64,000 bases of DNA from Coprinellus micaceus (GCA_951394405.1 OX596339.1:3410001-3474000); one strand, 5' to 3'. Positions 11,485-24,560 are shown, numbered from the stretch's first letter. Program-made: numbers and translations. The notes: generated by a model not told the origin, from the sequence alone.

Positions 11485-11608
11485 TTACTCTCCAGTTCTC
11501 TTGTATGAGACGTATTCTCAGCGAGGATGTGCCGTTGAGGTGGTGGTGAAGGTGGTGGTAAGCTTAAGAGTTCAAAGCAATTCTGCAGAGCCTTCGGCAT
11601 AATCCGCG

Positions 11609-11615
11609 ATTTATA
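11609..11615 (-). promoter_or_regulatory. TATA box of the Ypi1-like gene
   Basis: TATAAAT on the minus strand, about 125 bp upstream of the ATG. Confidence 0.4.
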
Positions 11616-13624
11616 AGCGGAGCTGCGAATACCGAGGCCAGCCGAGACGCGAGCACAACTCTCGCTTTTACCAAGTTCTTTTCCTCTACAGCCACCATTT
11701 CGACCGTCAGAACACATCTTCACTTCGCCAGCCTCTCGCTCAGGAGTGGTATATTTATTCTGTACTCCAGAGACCTTTTGCTGGCTGGCTCGATCCCCTT
11801 CCCAGCTGATAGAGGGTCCAGGCGGTGTGCGACGCCGAGCCCTTATGGACAGGTTTCGACGCGTTTGGTTGAGGCCTCTTGGGGTCTTGTTCCAGCTGAT
11901 AGCGCGTGCTCTCGCTACTGTATCACTCCTCGGACCCTGAAATTTACCCTTAGAATCCAGGCTCTTGGTTTTTGCAGAACCTTGCGGAAACGCGTGCACG
12001 GCGAGTTCGAGGCGCTCCGTCGACAATTGGCTCTGTTGGCTCCATACCTCTAGCTGGCTATTTACGTCCAGGCCCTGTCCCAGAGGTAGTCCTCTCAGCA
12101 ATCACTTGTCAGAGTCGCAGTTTGTCTGGCGGGGTCCTCTTGCGTTTGATTCCACTTCGAGCCCGCTGGCGTCGTATTGCCACCACGTCCTATTTCTTGC
12201 CTTCGTCCTTTGGCTGTCGGCTAGGGTCCACCAGAAGACCCCAATTGTGGTTTAATGCCCTAAGCTCGCTTGCCTCTTCTCCCGGCTGGCGTCATTCAGT
12301 CAGAACTTCGCATCCAAGTAACTGGTGGGGTCCAAGGCACGGTGGAATATCCCCCCCCCGTCTCCTTTAAATACTCACTCACGGCCTATTCGTCACAACC
12401 AGCGCTACTCTCAGCCCCCTCCTCCCTCCTCCTCCCTCTGGCGCAATGGCCCGTCGCCTGTGCTCGGTGACTATCCCTCCGCTTCGCTGCCATCCCACGT
12501 GGCGCCGGCCCCGACTCCATCAGGCGCTCCTATCCCCGAAAGCCTCTCTCCCTTGTCGTTCTGCATATTCCAGAAAATAGGCCGGGAAAGCGCTGAAAAG
12601 GCAAAGACCATTCATCTATGACGCATTCCAAGGCGCTTGTGAACCTCGAGGTTCTAATTAAGGTACGATAATTTGGGATTAGGCTTCAGACTTTCCGGTG
12701 ATCTACAGTAGGCAGAATCAATCCAAGTTCGAGGTTCAATGTAGAGGGTGTTTGTAATTCTCACCGAGGTGGATGCGCTACGCTAACCTTTGTCTCGCTT
12801 TGAGGCTTCGCGGTGCCCTGGCTGCCCGTATGACGTATCCCGGGCTTCACAGCTCTCGCGTACGCTCCATCTTATCTTCCATTCTCCTCCCGGAATCGCA
12901 GCCGTACACGGGCCTACACGAGTTTCGTGACTCCTCATTCAACTTTCCCAATGGAATATCCTATCGCCCCACCGCGTGTACGGAACCTGCAGGCGCCCCA
13001 CAAACTCGAACGTCCGCTGCTGGGGGTCGGCGGTCCGTACACAGGGATGGTCGGCGTTCGTGGGGTACCTGGTACCTCCCGGATCTCGAAAACAGGCAAC
13101 AGGCGGTCGCCGACGCCTGTCGGCCACATCCTCTAAATTCCAGGCAACATGCTTGACGTATTTTGGAATGGAATCGGTCGAGCGCAGCAGCGGGGATGCC
13201 ATGGAATGGGGAGTTGCTTTGTGTTCAACTGGAGATTCCCGCGCGTCCGCTCCGCTCATTCACACTCGGGGTTTGCTTTCAATTTCAATAGATTGTTTAG
13301 TGATAATTATACTATGAATCGGTGTAATGCTAATGGTATATCGAACGATCCGGCGTGGGTATGCATGCGGGCCTCGAAAGCGAGAGCAAAGTCGACAACA
13401 ATGCAAGTAAGAATGGTGAACGAAAGCGATCTATGATCGCAAAGAACGAAGACTGTATGTAACGAAGAGCCCACTCTGGGGATAGCGAAAGCGAAGGTAG
13501 ATGCAATGTGTGTGACATGAGGATAATGCTGGTGAATGATGCTGGTGGTACAATTGATTGATGTTTGAATGCATGAATGGGTATGAGGCAGAGCGCGGCG
13601 GTCGACGGCGCAGGGTATTGGTGT
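11616..13624. other. Gene-poor stretch
   Basis: About 2 kb. A frame at 11421-12101 (minus) overlaps the Ypi1 promoter and first exon and is chance. Nothing else can be supported. The last few hundred bases are the 3' flank of the MYND gene. Confidence 0.35.
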
Positions 13625-14700
13625 TCAAGTGCAGTTTCGCGTGGATGGCGTGAGGGTATCGTGCGAGGCGTGGAGCGGGGCATCGTCCTCGATCTGCGAG
13701 GACGGGGGAGGCGAAGCTGTAATGGGTGCTTCGTCGTTTCGGGAAGTGGAGTGGAAGGGTATCTTCTTGCGGAATCTCTGTTTGAGCTTATCCGTAAATG
13801 ACACTAGAAACGCGAAGAAACTGTTAAAACTCGGTCGGAATCATGAAAGGGCAGACTGGATACTCACCCTCGGGCAGTGGTGGAGATGGGCTTGAAGTCT
13901 GTTCGGCCGGTCTCGACGAAGTGGTTGAGGACAGCGGGCCAGTCCTCCCGTGCGTCCCAGGTGATCTTTGCTGGGGGGTCGACTTCCACAGGCATAACCT
14001 GGGAGACACCGCCGCACTGGAGGATGACGACAAGGGTGCCAATCCCACCGGTCTGGCGGCAACGCTGCTCTCGTCGCTGGATATCGGCGGTGACGAGGGG
14101 ATCCCGGATGTAGGTTTGTGGTACGATGTGTGTTCCGGCGATGGAGAATCTGGAAATGGAGATCGGAATCAGCGTCGGAACGGAGCTGGACCTAAGCATT
14201 GCTACTCACCGACGGTGCGACTCCGGATGGTCATGGTAGCTAAGCTCGACGAGGAGAGCGCTTGACCGTACGTTGGCCGGAACTCGCTTGAGCTGGAGAG
14301 CCTGGAAGCCAGCCCAGCCGAGGAGAGTGGTGTGTGCGGAGGCGAATTTTCGGAGGTTCTTGGCGAGGTTCTCGTCGCCGGCGTAGCCAGCCGGTGCACC
14401 AGCCTTGGACATTTGGGATACAGTGTGTTGGCAGATGGCCTTATGCAAGGGCCAGTGGACCTTCTGGCAGTCTTGTGAGCAGTATTGGGTGGTCATCTAT
14501 AATAAAAGGAAAGGTGTTAGAGGATCCGACTCGGAATGGAGATAGTGAGGAGGACTTACGCATCCACCGCATAGCCTAAACTTCACAGAGGGAGTCTCAG
14601 GGGTGCCGCATTGGTCGCAAATACGGTATCCGCGTTGGCGCTGGGCGTGCATGGGAGCAGAGTTGTAGTTGGCGGCAGCGGGCTGGGTGTAGTAAGACAT
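13625..14700 (-). CDS. MYND-type zinc-finger protein (about 301 aa, 4 exons)
   Basis: Exons: 14560-14700, 14210-14496, 13868-14149 and 13625-13820 (906 nt, 302 codons). The MYND finger is split by intron 1: C28-x2-C31, C44-x2-C47, then C53-x3-C57, H65 and C69 (CSQDCQKVHWPLHKAIC). The rest (for example VPQTYIRDPLV, DPPAKITWDAREDW, FVETGRTDFKPI) is a conserved-looking C-terminal region with no catalytic motif I recognise. MYND fingers bind proline-rich partners, so a protein-interaction role is likely. The last intron has two possible acceptors: aacag (used here) keeps the frame open for 65 codons, whereas tctag would stop the protein after a few residues. Confidence 0.8.
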
Positions 14701-14815
14701 TGCTGATCGGAAGGGAGTGGGCGTCTAAGCTCGTGAATGGGGCGAGGAGGAGGAGAGGCGTTCAACAACCAGACGAAGGTGTCGTTGCTGGAATCGAGGT
14801 GCTGGTCCATGCTCG

Positions 14816-14823
14816 TTATATAG
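14816..14823 (-). promoter_or_regulatory. TATA box of the MYND gene
   Basis: CTATATAA on the minus strand about 115 bp upstream of the ATG. Confidence 0.45.
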
Positions 14824-17800
14824 CAATGGCGCAGATAGGTGTGAAAGGCCGTGTTTATTGTCATTGCAACACAAAAAACTTGAACCGTGTCCGAGAATGG
14901 ATTCGAGATTGGCGAGAGATGCTCGATGGAATCTCGATGGGGTGGGCCCATTTGGGAAGGAGCATGTACCAGGGAAAGCGCCAACGCAGCGTCACTGTGT
15001 GCAGAAACAAAAAAGCGTCGTATCAGTGACACATCCTTTTTGTCTCGGCGCCATCGACGGGCATAAGGCAGGCAAAGGTCACGGTGAGGGCAGCCAACTG
15101 GCGCCGAGGCCCCAGCTTCTTTGTTGTTCTCTTGTTTTTGTCATCCTTTTTGTTTCGCTCCTGTGGGGGATGGGGCTAAGGCACGCCATATGCCTGCAGG
15201 CAGCTAGGGTTCGTGAGCTGAGATCTAGCCAGCGGTGCCATGATCGTCGAAGCAAAGACAATTGACTCGGTCACCCAAACCTGCGAACCCTCCCGAAGTC
15301 ATGTGCAAGCTCGCACACTCGAAACAATTGGCTTGTCATCATCAATTCCCACTTCAGGACCCCCCACCAGAGACAATTGGCACGCTTTTTGGCTTCTGCG
15401 TCTTCGATTCTTCCAAGTACCCGGATATTAGCCATCTTCACAGCTATCTGGATGACGTGAGTCGCTCCTCCCAACAAAAGAGTTAAGCGCCCAACCTGGT
15501 ATGGGCAGATACACCTTCGGCTTTCGGAACAGGTGGAAGTGAGCTGTGCACCCATAGGCGCCCATCGTTCAGGAGGCGACCGTTCGGAATCTCTCGGAGA
15601 AGCGTCGAAGGCACGATTAAACCTGTTATCCGCGCGGACCCACAACCTTAACCTAGTTGACACTGGGCAGGTTGAGCCTGCCAGACCTTGTTCTCGCTGT
15701 CGTGGCAACCACGAAGAGTATAACATCGTCGACATCGTCGACCTTGTCCGCCCTTGCCTCGTGTCGCCTCCTACAACTAAAGTCGCATTTCAGCACACAA
15801 TCCTGCGCTCAAAGCTGCTCAATGTCGGTCGTCGTCGACGACGACGGCTGGTGTTACTTCTGGAAGTGACATGCTTTGTCTAATTTTCCAGGAAAATAGA
15901 TATTTCCATGAAAAGCCAACATCGCGCCAACTGGACCCCAAAAACCAACTCGCGCCGCGACGTTTGTTTCGGATTTCTTTCTCTCCAATCGGTTCCTGAC
16001 CAACCGCGGCATCAGGGCGCGCGGCTCCAGTACCTCCACTTTTCACAAAGTACCTCGAGGAGGACAGGTCCAATCCAATCTGGTGGCGTCACCTCAAACA
16101 CCTGCAATTTTCGCCTTTGCCTCTCTCTCTTCCATTTTTCACTGGCGGATCAGGCCTAATGAGGTACATCCGCGCTCTGGGGAGCCGAGGAGAGGGAGAC
16201 AAAGACGCGTCACCTGGACCCACAAGCGCCGCCATCACTGTCATGATTCGCTGAGGCTTGCCCCCGCCTATGTCCGTGTCCCTCGCCTTTGCCTCATGGT
16301 TGGTCTCGTTCCTGTCCTTTCAAAATCTATGCATGGAAGGTGGCGTGCTGAGCGAATGTGGATAGATCATGGAGCTTGATAGAGCTCGGTGGCCCCATGA
16401 TCCTAGCTCTCTGGACAGACCTTCAGCTTGCCTTTCGGCCCAAAGTTTTACCCTTACCACTCGGACGGTAACTTCATCGCGCCGAATTCGACTCCCTCTG
16501 CGAATGCTATCCACCGGGTGTGTATTGAACCCCATCTGGGTACCTCTCGTACTGCAAGCCGTGGGCTCGAGGCACAATTCATGATCAAAGCATACGTCCT
16601 CTCGCTCGTTTGCCACTCAACTACCAATGGGGACTTCTCGGATCCAGCCATCTCCGGAGGACATTCCTACCTTATGGCCCAACCTCCCGGTCCGCCCCCT
16701 GTCAACTTCTGTAACGCACCCACTGATCCTAAAGGAACACCCGATCGCAGAGATGAATGTTTGCAAGTTCGATGCAAGATTCGAACCCTTAAAGCTCCTT
16801 TCTTTCGCTCGCCACCATCATCAAGGGGGCCGAGGGCTCCTCGAGTAGAAGGCAGGGCTCCCGACTGCTTATGCTTCATCTCACCCTCAACTCTCCAGGG
16901 TCGGCTAGGGTACGGTGCATGGTTTATGTGTTATCGCTTGTGGGTGTCGCAGGGATAATCGGATGTTAGCCATCCCTGGGCCCTCTGTCCCTGTAGCCTG
17001 TTGGGATCGCTTATACTACTTGCTTGTACGAAGGTCTATCGGCTGGCTCACCCGTATGCTACTCGCTTCCCTCAATCGTGGACTCCACTGAGATCCCTTG
17101 AAACCTACTTAGCCGCCTCGTGTATTCCCAATTCACGCACTCCTGCACCGTGCCGGTGTCCGCGCTCGAAGCCTCCGGCAAGTTAAGTGGTGGCTGGGTT
17201 ATCAGCTCCTGACTCCACGCGGGCCGATCGAGTACGTACTGGAAGCGGAGAGATGTATTTTTGCCCTCCTCGAGGCGCGAAAGTACAAAGGACATGTCGA
17301 GATAGCTTTGGTAAGTCGGAGGTACACACTCTCGTCTCTCCACTAGCCATAAAGATGAAGGTCCAGAAGAAGCATAAGTCCCAAGATGCCAACACTTGAA
17401 GTCCATGGAAGTGCCCAACCTTCGAGAACAACGAACGTGAACGACGGAGGATGGGGGCCTATCGCTCCATCCTGTTCACCTGCGCACCCAGAAGCATCGA
17501 CCAGGTACCCTCCAAGCCGGCGGAAATTCGACTCCATCTCCAGGCAGAGCGTGCTCTATCCTCGATCTCCCGGCTTCGACCCTTGCCCAGAGGATACTGG
17601 ATGAAGACAGCCGAACCAATATGGCTCTTGTTTGTTGGGTTGGGGCCGAAAGTGCACACTCGCAATCGGATTGAAAATATATTCGCGGTGCGGCCTCCGA
17701 GCTCTTATGAGGCTTTGTAATTGCTACATGGGTTTCGGAGTCCCTCTCAATACTTTCTGAGGGGTAGAGCCCTCTTGTAGGTCCCTCTTTACCCATCAAG

Positions 17801-18969
17801 AAGCTTGAAAGGCCCATCCCCACACTTGTCAGCACTGCAATCTGCACGGTTCCACACACTGGGCTGAATGAGACACCCCGCACACAGAAGCACACACAAA
17901 GCTCTCTCTAACTACTCCAAGCAATGGCACGAGCGGACTTAACTCCGCCGACATCGCAAGATGCGGTCGCATCTGTGGGCTCCGTGCGTTTGCCGAGGTG
18001 ATTAACGGCCCTTGACGGGCGCCTACATGAGTTCCAATTCCAGACTAACGAGAAGGCTATCATTTATGTTCCTGAATGGGGGTCATCCTGGATGGTCGAT
18101 TGGAGGTTGTGCGGCGCCACAATCCATGTTTCGGGGTCCGAATACGGGGCATTTCACAGTGCTGTGAAGATCGGAAAGGTATGAAGCAAACTAAGATAGA
18201 ATCATAGGAATCTCGTGAGGGTTTCATCTCTTAGTTTAGTCACCCAGCTATATATTGCTGTATCAGCTGTTCAATGGTGTGCAGGTGGGCTGAGCTGGAA
18301 CTAGGGCGATGAGTGCGGGAGAAGCACTATGATGTCACGCGACCGGCGTCTGATGGGCGCTTAACATTCAGGGGTAATTGAGCAGTAACAAGGTGGTGAA
18401 ACGTTTGCTTTGTATAGGTGGGGAGCATGATTGTGGGGTTAGCATACGGAAATATACGGAATACAGCTCAGAGCGGAAGAAGAGATGGGAAGTGGGGTGC
18501 GATGATGGGTGCCCGCCCCTCTTCAATTCAAGGCCCGATAGGCCCAGGCTTAAGCTAACCATTTCAAGCGAAGGCATCATCATTCGCGGTGACGCAACTT
18601 CACTCTCCTTCCAGACGATCACGCCCATTCATGTCAGGCAGACTTATTGTACTTGTCGCCGATGGGGCATCCGGGAAATTTGAGGACTGCAGGGTCGAGT
18701 CTGATGCGATGGGTGTGGTGCACCCAATATCATGAATGAAGCACGATCTGGCAAGAGCGCGGGGAGATTGTTTGTCGAGAAAGCTGGAGTACTCGGATGT
18801 CGCGAAAGAGAGGAGCTGGATCCGCGTGGGAATAGAAAGCATGACGCCGACAGGGAGTAAGAGCCCGCCTTTAATGGATGTCCAAGCAAAACCCATTGCA
18901 GAGGTCATGAGGGTTCCTTCTACTCCACAGTCGGGAAACGAAGGAAAAGAAGGTGGCGAAGCGCACGGC
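14824..18969. other. Long gene-poor stretch
   Basis: About 4.1 kb with no frame longer than roughly 180 codons, no recognisable motif and no clear splice-linked exons. A short open start at 17924 (+, MARADLTPP...) follows a CT-rich leader but stops after about 25 codons, and I could not extend it. This may be old, decayed repeat or gene sequence. Confidence 0.35.
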
Positions 18970-19604
18970 TTAGTCGCCGCTTTCTGAGTTGCTCGTAATG
19001 GCTACACGCATGACAGCACAGGAAGTGGTGACGTCGGCGCTGTCCAGGACCTTGAGGAACGACGGCTCCACGGCACCCAACAGCGAGAGAAACTTGAGCT
19101 TTGGGGACAAGACCGAGAATGGAATGGAGGATTCGTTACGGAGGACAATTCGAATATGAGCATCCACTCATTCGAAGAGAGGGACCCACTTGACTGCAGA
19201 GCGAAGGAAGGAAGGATCCATTTAGGGTGAAATTTTGGCTACTTAGATACGCCCTCAAGGGAGACGAGGATGTTGAATGCTGTATCGTTCTCTATAGGGA
19301 TGATAAGACCATTCACGAGCTGAAGGTCGATGCTCTACGTCGAGAGACTCCGAGTTCGACTGAGCAAGAGGTTAAACCATTCGAGATGACGATGCATCCG
19401 GTCGAGGATTTCGCTCCAGAGGGAGGCCTCGGCAGGGGCTAAGTCAAGAGACACTAGAGACAGCGAGAAGTGCCTCATCACGGCTGATGCGTCTTCGGGG
19501 TCAGCGGGACCATCCATGGACTCGGAAGCCGCGAGTACGTATTCAACGAGGATGTCGGCTGGCTGGGTGGCGAGGTCTAATTGACCACCAGATTGCCCAC
19601 CCAC
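18970..19604 (-). pseudogene. Decayed gene fragment, possibly F-box-like
   Basis: Two open blocks in one orientation, 19335-19604 (ending HLEWFNLLLSRTRSLST) and 18970-19167 (starting DAHIRIVLRNESS), read like the middle and end of one globular protein. They are separated by in-frame stops and no convincing intron. The style (leucine-rich, WSEILDRMHRHLEWF) recalls Agaricomycete F-box families, but no F-box itself is visible. It could also be a real gene with introns I could not place. Confidence 0.35.
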
Positions 19605-20426
19605 CCATTTAAACCAGCCGCTCCTTGGGCTTCGACTCGTTGGCCGCCCTGAACGCGGACCGACGAAACCCTAAAGACCCAGAAACCAAGCCGCCTTTCA
19701 GGTGCTTTGGTCAACGATCAAGTGAAGGTAATGTCGCCATGTTTGTTGTCATTGAACTGGGTTCCGGCAATCCTCAGCCAATTCAAACTCCGACGCGCGA
19801 GCCAAAAAGTGTCACAAAATCGTGTAGCCTCAGGTGGCGACATTGGGGTATAGTTTGTATGGAGGAAATTGTTACTTTAGACGATTTAAGAACTTTCTCC
19901 ATCGAAAACCCTTTATATCTGAGATTAGTCGAGAGATAGACACCAAAATTCAGCCGTTTTGACCTAACGGGTGGAGATATAAAAAATCGGACGTGGAGAC
20001 GAGATCCGGCAGCCAAAATAACACCCAGACAGTGAGCATTGATGTCGATCTGTGCTGCGTGTAAGGAACAAGGGCAAGGAGGGAGGAGGACACCGAGGAC
20101 GCGCTTGGGAACATGGCATTGAGTCCGTGATGCCCCTAATGCTTAGATTTACTTGACTGAATTGCCCAGGACGTGATATTAGAGTACTCTACGCCTAGCT
20201 ACCTACACTAATATGTATATCCGGCATGTCCTATATACGGTACTCCACTTTAATTCGGCGGTGTACCTTTGCAGCGTTCACGAATAGGGGCTAAGCCGGG
20301 CAGTGATGGGAAGCCCCTTCCAAAACGGGATGGGCCGGTTTTGTCACATCGCGCGGTTGGCAGGGATTGCCGGAACCCAATTGAACCCTTACCACCGTAT
20401 TGAGTTCTAGCGCTGTAAGTACATCG
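19605..20426. other. Gene-poor, AT-richer stretch
   Basis: The segment at about 19780-20020 is AT-richer than its neighbours and looks like a repeat fragment, but no termini are visible. Confidence 0.3.
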
Positions 20427-21887
20427 TCAGGCGTTGTACCACTTGTCTTCCCAGGATCCCCTCTTCAGCCAACCCTCATAACTCTCTTCCTTGCCATCAT
20501 CGAAAGAAAGTTGCACCTTCGTCTGCTCAACACAGAGAGCCAGGTCTGCTGCCAAAGGTGTTCCTGCAGCAGGACGCCATTGGCTTGGTAAGGTCACGGC
20601 CTTCATCTGAGAGTAGGCGGTGGGGTCGCGCTGGGACATATTCGCCTTATTGCGCATGAGGGAGCGAAATCGGTGCAGGTGACCAAGCTGGTCGAAAGGA
20701 TTGGACTCTGCGTAAATGTCGAGTCGTTCGAGGTGGCGACAAAGTCCTGCATTGGAATCGAGAGCTGTGGGAATCAAGGCTGAAAGCACGTCCGCAATAG
20801 CCGAGGCACCGTCGCGCCGCCCGGGCTTCAATAGGACAATGTAGCTGAGCGCCGGAAGGTCGCGCAAGCACCGGATGATGCCAATGGGAGAATGCCGCGG
20901 CTCGATTTCCAGTTTCCGAACGCGGTGAGCATAAGGCCGCTGAAATCTGATAAAAAAGGTCAAAGCATCCTGCGCCGCCCCGATGCTCTGCCCCAAGGGG
21001 GGAGAAAACCCCTCGAAGAACTGGATCTCCCGCAACTGTGGCATCCGGGTGAACATGAATAAGGGGCTTATCAAGGAACAGAACTGGAGTTGGACGGTAT
21101 GGAGTTCGGGGAGGGGGATGGGCTCCTGGTGCGGGTCATCCACCGGCCCTCCGCCGGCGATGGACATGCGAAGGCTTTGGAGGCAAGGGGTCGCACGAAG
21201 GATATGGAGCATATCGTTGGTGGTTGGGCGATGGTCGGGGTTTGGGAAGTACGATACAGCAAGACGAGTGAGGCGGTCAAATGGGAGCGGGAGGGCAGAG
21301 ACGGGGTATTGCAGAGACCGAGCGTCGAATTCGGTAAAGAGCGGGGCGTCGCAGGGGAGGAAAGCCCAATCCTCTGGACCAAAGGCATCCCCGACAGTGC
21401 GCAGTCGCTTCAAACGAGAATATGCGTTGGGGAAGAACTCCGTGAAACGGGGAAGGGTCCGCCTGCATACGAGTAGATCGAGCGATTCCACACGATCGAG
21501 AAGCGTCAGGACGTAGTCGGTGATGCAGGAGTCGAAATTGGCAAAAATGATTTCGTCAGAGATGGTGAGGTGTAATGACTGTGTTCCCGTGCGTTCAAAC
21601 CACTCCTTGATGAACGGGAGGCGGATCTTGTCTTCATCAGCTTGAATCGCCGATTCCGTCTCTTCCGTCGCGTCGTCCATGGTCCCCTGACGGAAGTGGG
21701 CAAGAAGCAGGTGCGCCGATACCCACATTCCTGGTAAACCATGGGCGAGGTTACGCCATGGTGAGCAAATCTGAGTGAGAAGTAATGGTGCTTCGTCATT
21801 TGTCATCGCCGGTACTCTGTCAACAGGAAGGCAGTCTAGGAAGACCCTAGAAAGGATTTCGCTGGGTAGAGAGGATATCGAAACCAT
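20427..21887 (-). CDS. F-box protein (486 aa, single exon)
   Basis: One uninterrupted frame. The N-terminus ISSLPSEILSRVFLDCLPVD followed by ICSPWRNLAHGLPGMW is a classic Agaricomycete F-box, the Skp1-binding part of an SCF ubiquitin ligase. Residues about 90-480 contain leucine-rich blocks (for example LHLTISDEI, VESLDLLVC, LRMSIAGGG, VRKLEIEPR) that would recruit substrates. The first in-frame ATG sits two residues before the F-box and is taken as the start. It is not closely related to the F-box trio at 27-32 kb. Confidence 0.85.
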   Translation of the reverse strand: MVSISSLPSEILSRVFLDCLPVDRVPAMTNDEAPLLLTQICSPWRNLAHGLPGMWVSAHLLLAHFRQGTMDDATEETESAIQADEDKIRLPFIKEWFERTGTQSLHLTISDEIIFANFDSCITDYVLTLLDRVESLDLLVCRRTLPRFTEFFPNAYSRLKRLRTVGDAFGPEDWAFLPCDAPLFTEFDARSLQYPVSALPLPFDRLTRLAVSYFPNPDHRPTTNDMLHILRATPCLQSLRMSIAGGGPVDDPHQEPIPLPELHTVQLQFCSLISPLFMFTRMPQLREIQFFEGFSPPLGQSIGAAQDALTFFIRFQRPYAHRVRKLEIEPRHSPIGIIRCLRDLPALSYIVLLKPGRRDGASAIADVLSALIPTALDSNAGLCRHLERLDIYAESNPFDQLGHLHRFRSLMRNKANMSQRDPTAYSQMKAVTLPSQWRPAAGTPLAADLALCVEQTKVQLSFDDGKEESYEGWLKRGSWEDKWYNA

Positions 21888-22955
21888 TTCCCTGAGCCAT
21901 GGTCAAGACCTGAGTGCGTTAGATAAATGATAGAGCAACTTACTTGAAGGTGCTCACCCCTGGGTGTGTTGCAGGGAGTAAGCTGTTCGGTGCGAGAAGG
22001 CACATTCACCACCAGAGAAACTCCCGGGCCGATATCGATGGCCAATCGATTATTTGCCTTCCTCAGTACCGTGACTTAGATAAAAGGTGGGATATTCCCT
22101 CTAGGGTACGGGATGCTACCAGATTGCGGGGTCCTGGGCACCGAAATATGTCCTGACCTTCACAGAATCACGTCCATCGTTGCATCGAACATATTCTCCT
22201 CTGTGGATGGTCGCGGTGTGCCTGCACCAGACGAGAGAAGAAGCTTCAAGAGAGTCAGGCGACCTTTCGAGGCATCCGGATTCCGGCAAAGAATGGACAG
22301 TCGGGGATTTTTCTCGTGGAGGAGACCCGATGGAACACTCGGAGTACTTGAACTCCTAGTCTAGATCAGCTGGTGCTTCTCGTGCGTGGTGTCCACTAAA
22401 CAAAGCATACCGCTTTCGCCAGAGCTTGAAGATCTTGGGCCCAGATTTACTCGTTTGAGCACTCGTCGTCGCAGTGACAACAGAGGTGGGAGAACAACAT
22501 CAACAGTCTGTTCGGTGGATTCCGATATCAGGTTGAAGTTCAAGCTCCGAATGAACCTACGTGGGCACGTGCGGGGCAAATTCAGGTTCTTTTAAGCTGC
22601 TTCCCGAAAGGATAAGAACTTGCGCTTTGTTGAATAGACTGAGCAAACCGCTGGACATTACACTACACTAGTGGGAGCATGGAGAGCGAAAAACCCCTAT
22701 TCGCGCCGCAAAGGATCCGTGAATTGACCGGCCGCTAATCTCCGATCAGGAGATATGTCAGGATATGTCTAGATCCGTTCGAAAAATGTCATCATTTCCT
22801 CTGGATTTCCGCTTCGCAATATTATGCTCGTAACACCCAGTGCTTAATCACCACTCCCCTTCCTTCCCCCTTCCTCTCATTCACGCTCTCGAGATACTTA
22901 TTCCCCCCAATCTTATCCCCCATCTTCCTAGGGCCCGATTAACAAGTCGAAGGAG
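21888..22955. other. Intergenic region between divergent F-box and IDO-2 genes
   Basis: Shared 5' region of two divergently read genes. A CT-rich tract directly precedes the IDO-2 ATG (about 22850-22935), as often seen at fungal transcription starts. No gene is seen. Confidence 0.4.
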
Positions 22956-24409
22956 ATGGACGCGACATTCCTTGGCGAAAATCATTTTCTGACCCTCCCT
23001 CGACCGGACGTCTTGACCGGACCCCAACCCGGAGCCCCAGATACTACGACACTAGCCGCCCATGACTTCGATGTTGACACTCGAACGGGCTTCATGCCAC
23101 CACAGCAACCTCTGATGCGACTCCCGGAGGAATGGGCATCTTGGGAGGACACCCTCGATTCGGCAGTTAGCCCTCGGCTTCAGCTGGGAGAGAAGCCCGG
23201 TTTGTCGGGTGATGATAGGGCTGCCTCCGAGTCATGGAGGCAGCGAGTACGAGAGGTGAGTGGTTGTTACTTCAACCAGGGCGCCTATTGAGACATCGTC
23301 GGTAGCTTCCCGTCCTCTCGACGACAGACTTGAAAAAGTCCGAGATCCTCCTTCGTCGAGCTCATTTGGTCCTGGCATGGATAATGCATTTCTATATCCA
23401 TACTCTCCCACCTTCATCTCCCATCCGGATTCCTGCTTCGATTACCGTCCCTCTCCTTCAAGTCTCCCAACAGCTACAGCTGCCGCCAGTCATTACATAT
23501 TCCGACGACGTCCTATACAACTGGAAGTTCATCGATGGACAGGAGAGGGATGAGTACGGCAACGACATCATGCCTTCGACGACGAACATAGACGCCCACA
23601 CCCTCTTCACTTCGACGCGGGATGAGGCGGAGTTCTACCTCACCTCTGCGCGGATGGAGCTCAAGGGAGTCGAAGCGCTGGACATGATGCGCAACATGAT
23701 GGACGAGATGTTCGTCGGCGACGAGATCGCTATACGCCGTATCACGACGTACCTCGAGGAGTTATCGGAGGTAGTCAAGGAGCTCGGGGCCATGTTGCTC
23801 TCTGTCAAGGAGGTCTGCAAGCCACAGGTCTTCTATGACGAGATTCGGCCATGGTTCCGAGGGGAGGATTCGACCTCAGGGCATCGATGGGAGTTCGAAG
23901 GCCTGGAGCTCGACGAAACTCTCACCCGCCCGACGGAGCTCTCTGGTGCCAGTGCAGGCCAGAGCTCGCTCATCCACACCCTCGATGTCTTCTTGGGCGT
24001 GGACAAGTACTCTCACTCCAAGTCCTCTGAAGGGCCGTCGAGGCAGCCTCGATCGTCGTTCCTCAAGCGCATGCAGGAGTACATGCCTCGTCACCACCGT
24101 GCCTTCCTCAACCACCTGGCTAATACCCCTCGCCCTCTACGCGACTTCATTCTCGCAAAGTCCCAAGAAAGTCTCGACGGAGAAAGGCTTCTGCAGGCTT
24201 ATAATGCGGCCGTCCAGGAGCTCAAGGTCTTCCGTGACAAGCACATGATTATTGTCGCTCTGTATATCATTGGACCTGCAAGGAGGAAGGCTGCTGGGAC
24301 TCGGGAGCCTGGGGCCGAGAAGGAAGAGCTGAAGGGCACAGGTGGAACGGACCTCGTCAAGTTCTTGAAGGGCGTGCGGGACCAGACGAGGGGTGCTCTC
24401 TTGTCGTGA
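22956..24409 (+). CDS. Indoleamine 2,3-dioxygenase, copy 2 (467 aa, 2 exons)
   Basis: Exon 1 is 22956-23255; a 50-nt intron (gtgagt...cggtag) precedes exon 2 at 23306-24409. The nearer acceptor cgacag would hit a stop, whereas cggtag keeps frame and aligns LPVLSTTDLKKSEILLRRAH with copy 1. Family hallmarks: FDVDTRTGFMPP, MDEMFVGDEIAIRR, RPWFRGEDS, SGASAGQSSLIHTLDVFLGV and haem-ligand His in YMPRHHRAFLNHL. Same reaction as copy 1. The intron position is shared with copy 1, so the two arose by duplication of an intron-bearing ancestor, but the proteins differ at many sites and are not a recent pair. It converges on the NmrA-like gene. Confidence 0.93.
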
Positions 24410-24560
24410 AAACTTAAAGGACCTTGATTGAAGATACCCCTAGATTGTATTGTTATTCCTGAATGTCCACAGTAGACCGTACGATTCTCGTCAGCTTGAT
24501 ATGGAAACGAGGAGTGAGTGAGAGTGGTGCAGGCACCTACGAGTCGAGCCTAGGCTCCTA

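Noticed and set aside
11421..12101. Minus-strand frame of 226 codons upstream of the Ypi1-like gene
   Set aside because: It overlaps the promoter and first exon of a well-supported gene in another frame and has no recognisable motif.
16760..16800. tRNA-like T-loop (attcgaaccc) near 16775
   Set aside because: The flanking bases do not pair as a T-stem, and no acceptor or anticodon arm is found.
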